64,000 bases of DNA from Diphasiastrum complanatum (Eukaryota; Streptophyta; Lycopodiopsida; Lycopodiales; Lycopodiaceae). The stretch is taken from assembly GCA_029204225.1 (NCBI GenBank), contig CM055099.1, positions 45,277,489 through 45,341,488 of the forward strand, written 5' to 3'. The position numbers and the translations under genes are program-made. Shown one piece after another: positions 60,308-64,000 of this stretch; within the stretch, counting starts at the first letter, position 1, and the number at the start of each line of letters is the position of its first letter. The notes under the pieces are model-generated. The model saw nothing but the letters and a program-made list of their open reading frames with translations. It was not told the DNA's origin and did not search any database.

Positions 60308-60315
60308 TATATATA
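60308..60315 (+). promoter_or_regulatory. TATA box of the CLC-like gene
   Basis: TATATATA about 75 bp after the last G-box. A second candidate, TATATATA, lies at 60369-60376; transcription should start between about 60340 and 60410. Confidence 0.55.
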
Positions 60316-60466
60316 CATAGAAGATCTGGCGCTCTCTGGATTAGGTCACAATAGGGTTTGAGAGTGCTATATATAGGGTTTGGAATATATAAAGAAAAGC
60401 AAGAAGAGGAGAGTGTAGGGTTAGGGCGAGTCCTTTGCTAGGGTAAAGATAAGGTGTCCGGAAAAG

Positions 60467-60470
<4 letters not shown>

Positions 60471-60499
<29 letters not shown>
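60471..60499. repeat. (GA)n tract in the leader
   Basis: About 14 GA units in the predicted 5' untranslated region, ending at the upstream ORF start. Confidence 0.9.
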
Positions 60500-60502
<3 letters not shown>

Positions 60503-60602
60503 CGAGGACGAGGACGAGGAGAGAATATGTGCTGCCATCGACAGAGATGTTGCCATTCCTCCAACAGAACAGCTGCTTCACCTCCGAGGTCTGCAGCAAT
60601 GA
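60498..60602 (+). other. Upstream ORF (34 codons) in the leader
   Basis: ATG 60498 starts MDEDEDEERICAAIDRDV and stops at TGA 60600-60602, about 660 nt before the main start. If the leader is unspliced it could lower translation of the main frame. An intron in the leader could remove it. Confidence 0.4.
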
Positions 60603-61266
60603 AGGATCATTAGATTTCTTCTCATCTTCTGATGGTTGACCTCATCTCTGTAAATCCGTCTTCTTCTCATAAATTCCTCTCTGATTATCTGAAAAGCAGA
60701 GTCAGTCTTCTCAAAAAACTCGGAAAAGATATATCATATATGATTTTAGCCTTTTCAGAAAAGCTATTGGAGTATCATGATCATGCATGTGTCCTCTCAT
60801 GGATTCTTGCTCGTGATTGAGTGGTAGTATTATGCAAAGTAGTATGTGGAGAATGGAAAGAAGTATTGAGGATCTTGTTGCTTGCTGCAGTGTTTTGTTT
60901 CGGAAGAGTTTATGCCCTTGGATCACTTGAGACTTTAACAGTTGATTCTAGAAATTTTGAATATCCCTGGAAGAAGATCTAGGAGACGAGCTTCGGATTA
61001 GGAATGTTTCGGCATCTCTGCGTGGAATGAATTAAGAAACTTTTGTGGAGCTGTTCAAGTGAGCGTCAGAAAGGGCTACATGATACAACACTCTCTTTCA
61101 CAGATATATTCAGTTGGTCTCACCGATTTCCTCCGAGAAAATAAAAATTTACTCATCTTGCATCTCTGAGATGATACCTATCTTGTAATTTCTCCTTTGG
61201 CGGTGCAATCGTGCACAAAACATTCAAATCAAATTTTATTTTGGCTGCAAATGATCAAGATCTGAA

Positions 61267-61696
61267 ATGGAAAACGGCAGCGCAGAACTTGAGGTTCCTC
61301 TTTTGAATGAAAGTGATTCTCCACGAGCCGAAACAGATCCCGAGTCTCAATTGGAGGTGCCATCTGATCTTGGTGATGATACACCCCGCAATGGCGGGGT
61401 TTTGAACGACGAACCTGTATTTGAAAGCCTTGACTATGATCCAATATTCAATATCGTCTCTGAGAAGTCGACAAAATCCAAACAGGCTCGCCGAGTTTAC
61501 GGGTTATTGCTCCCTTTAAAACCTGGACTTTCCACTTACACGATTGATTTAACAAATATGATTTGATATCCTTGACTGTTTCTCTCTTGAGCCCGCGGGC
61601 GACGTCTAAACAATCACGCTAATTCTGAGATATGCAGATACACTGGCGTCACACTTGCAAAATGGAGCATCACCATTCTCATTGGCGTATCAGTTG
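61267..61696 (+). CDS. CLC-type chloride/anion channel or exchanger, first two exons
   Basis: Exon 1 runs from ATG 61267 (G at -3, G at +4) to 61502. The N-terminal cytosolic region has an acidic LEVPLLNESDSP and the ESLDYDPIFNIVSEKS motif typical of plant CLC proteins just before the first membrane helix. Exon 2 (61638-61696) starts after ATATGCAG and encodes YTGVTLAKWSITILIGVSVG, the start of the first helix (compare the KW...LIG..TG motif of the family). The intron joins GG to A in phase. Its donor GTTATT is weak; the acceptor is good. Exon 2 ends at GTAAGC. No further exon is found in the remaining 2.3 kb. CLC proteins move Cl- or NO3- across vacuolar, Golgi or other membranes. Identity rests on about 50 residues, so the subfamily (CLC-a-like is my guess) is uncertain. 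Confidence 0.7.
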
Positions 61697-62293
61697 GTAA
61701 GCCAGCTCTGTCTGAATTATCACTTGATACCACGCTTAGATTTGATAGAATCTCAAAACCGTTCGTAAATTATCCTCATGCCAAATGTAAGCTCTACTTT
61801 GGTTAACATATTCATTTCGCTATAAGATACGTTAAGATTATTCCATTCGGCGGGCAGAGCTCAAATATTTTCTAAGAGTGATGTCTAAATAAGAAGACGA
61901 TGGTTGCTCCCTACCTTCTTACCGTTGACGTTGTGAAACTGTTTTGAAATAAAGGTACATTTGATATCTATTTTGCTTGAAGGGCTTGCATTCTGCAAGC
62001 TTTCTAGGTCTTGTATAAACATTGTGCATTTGGTTACATCGTGGACTCACACTATAAATGTAAAGGGGGGAGGTGGGTGGGGGGTGGGGGGGGGGGGGGC
62101 ACCTGCCAAATGACTGAAGCTGCTGCCTCACTTCCAGTTGCTTAACAGGGTTCAGTTAGCATTGTTAATAGGTATTGTTTTTGCAAGAAGATAACTGGGC
62201 TCAAGCTTCAAAGGCATGGTTAGCTAACTATAACCCTTCGGACTTTCTTCACATCTGTCTCTAGTCCTCAACGATGCAAGCTATTTACACTTA

Positions 62294-62329
62294 CCCCCCC
62301 CCCCCCCCCCCGTGTGTGTGTGTGTGTGT

Positions 62330-62372
<43 letters not shown>
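62294..62372. repeat. Poly-C, (GT)n, (CT)n microsatellite
   Basis: About 17 C, then about 11 GT units, then about 20 CT units. Confidence 0.95.
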
Positions 62373-62374
<2 letters not shown>

Positions 62375-63067
62375 GGGTTGAGCTAGATGCAATCCTGAGC
62401 TGCCTCTCTAGGCATCATGCGGGCCTCAAAATCTAGACTTCTTCATGCTGACACTCTCATATGGCGTGAACTATATGAAGAGCACGATGCAGCCTCGAAA
62501 CTTAAAAAATAATACATATGGCGTGAACTATATGAAGAGCATCATGCAGGCCTTGAAAGTTGGTAATCCTTTGGTAGATTTGAGGGTTAGAGCTTCTTCA
62601 CATGCACATCCCGTCCCTGTAGGATCCGGAAAAGGCCTGTTCTCTGTCTAGGCACCCTTTCTGGAATTTGTCGTTTTTGTAATTCATGCAGCCACTTGTG
62701 ATGATCATGCATCTCTGGGATTGATGATGCTTGTTTTTTTTAATTGCTTCAGCTCCTGAGATCATCAGGTGTGTTTGATGCTAAAAACAGACGATCTCTA
62801 AGCTATATCAGAAATTTGCAGCTGTTTGCAGCTAGCTGTTCATCCGGTGAGCCAACCCATGGAAGCTGAATTCTCAGTAGGACAGGTTGGTTGGGAAGCT
62901 AACCTGGCAATGGTTGATGACATGTGATGTGCCAGCCCCACCCAGGAACCTGCGTCTGATGTCGACGAGGCTGGGTTGGGTGGGGCCACACTGCTCCATA
63001 GGTGCTGCATACATGTGAGGCAGGGCTTTACACCTCTTCAGAGGCAGTTACTCTTATGAGGCGTATA

Positions 63068-63097
63068 AACCCCCCCCCCCCCCCCCCCCCCCCCCCT
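63068..63097. repeat. Poly-C run
   Basis: About 28 C residues in a row; its length in an assembly is unreliable. Confidence 0.9.
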
Positions 63098-64000
63098 CCC
63101 TCCTGGGGCTTTACCCTTTCCTTCTTTTCAGAATAAGAATCATCGATGGTTCAAGCGATTAAGGAGGTCTCTGGGAAAGAAACAGAGAGAATTGGTCTTT
63201 TGACTCTAAATGCCAAGTGTTTCATAAATAAATAGAAAACAATCATTTGTCTTTCATCTTACATACTTTAATTCGTAGTACTTATAATAGATCTAGGTAG
63301 GAAACTAGTAATTTAATGTCATTCAATGCACATGCAACCGGCAAGTCACTATCATAGGCAGATTACATCTACATGCAAATGGAAATTGATGAAAGCTTTG
63401 AACTGCCATTACTTCATGCATTGCCCGACCATTCTTGTAGCCCTCCTGATGTACCTCTCGGCTCACACAAGCCTCACACGCTCTAGCCGGCCTCTTTCCG
63501 TCTATGTACGTAGCTCGCCAAATGCAGATGGTGGTGTGTGATTTTCCTCAGTCGAAGCGTCCTTCCCTAACCCATGGCATGGCCCAGCATATGTACTAGG
63601 CCAAGTCTCGCTAGACAAGGATTTCCCTGGGTGAGGCTTGTACCTGTTCAACAATAAATTTGTAACATGATTGCTTGTATCTGAAAGTAAGGAAAAAGCA
63701 TTGGGTAATTAATATTGCTTAGAGAATTGAAAATCGTATTAAGAAAATGAAACGGTTACAATACTGCTTAAATAATACATAATCAACATTGCAATGGCCA
63801 ATCTCAAGTACTGACTCTGAGTGCACACATTTGACTAAATTTGTCAGAATTCAAATTCAAATATAACCAAATTTCAACATTGAAGAAAACCATGATTCAA
63901 AATTAAATATAACCATTCGGCATGATCCTTTTAACGTAACAAACAAGATTCAAACCCAATATAACACTGATTTACTATCCATAATAGAGTCAAATAAGTC

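Larger units (their letters stand above)
61697..64000 (+). other. Probable long intron of the CLC-like gene, running off the window
   Basis: From donor GTAAGC at 61697 to the window end I find no exon with CLC signatures (such as the GSGIPE motif). The interval holds a G run (62066-62099), a C/GT/CT microsatellite, a 57-bp tandem duplication (CATATGGCGTGAACTATATG at 62458 and 62515) and a 30-nt C run. Confidence 0.5.

Noticed and set aside
60454-60639. 61-codon frame with Arg-Glu repeats in the leader
   Set aside because: Driven by the GA tract, with no homology.

Overview
This is a repeat-dominated stretch of a land-plant nuclear genome. It holds nested LTR retrotransposons, many microsatellites, a nuclear-type tRNA gene and spliced (GT-AG) coding sequence. 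A broken terpene synthase of the microbial type (MTPSL), a family known from non-seed plants and not from seed plants, suggests a fern, lycophyte or bryophyte. That placement is inference from one family.

Left end (1-7.0 kb): two decayed minus-strand genes lie side by side. The first (1619-3485) carries a DUF3504/Crypton-type tyrosine recombinase domain, with one intron and two in-frame TGA codons. The second (3809-4861) is the MTPSL relic, with recognisable DDxxD, NSE and RY motifs but frameshifts and a stop. AT-rich DNA follows.

7.0-13.1 kb: a small Copia scrap, a solo Gypsy LTR, and a minus-strand Gypsy (Tat-like) relic. Downstream of its integrase are a TATA box, a cluster of GAATTCGC sites and a coiled-coil reading frame of unknown function. 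An apparently intact tRNA-Thr(UGU) gene closes this part.

14.2-29.1 kb: one Gypsy element (Gypsy-1) is split by two Copia insertions. Copia-A (16388-22627) is complete with both LTRs and an ATTCA target duplication. Copia-B (24634-28683) has lost its RT and 3' LTR.

29-41.7 kb: further Copia remnants (C, D, E, F), a Gypsy integrase fragment, a solo LTR with ATCAG duplication inside Copia-F gag, and an inverted LTR fragment that forms long inverted arms with the Copia-E LTR. Copia-D has the best preserved pol, with a single stop codon.

41.7-48.5 kb: a satellite and microsatellite district. It holds a G-box-rich tandem repeat, long (AT)n, (CT)n and (AC)n tracts and a 1.8-kb degenerate minisatellite. 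A SET-domain relic follows at 48.5-49.0 kb, then a minus-strand chromovirus-like Gypsy-2 (49.3-53.8 kb), a 290-bp direct repeat pair and a GC-rich minisatellite (55.7-56.05 kb).

Right end (59.7-64 kb): the only part that looks like a living protein gene. A promoter with five perfect CACGTG G-boxes and TATA boxes precedes a long leader and the first two exons of a probable CLC chloride/nitrate channel or exchanger. Its remaining exons lie beyond the window.
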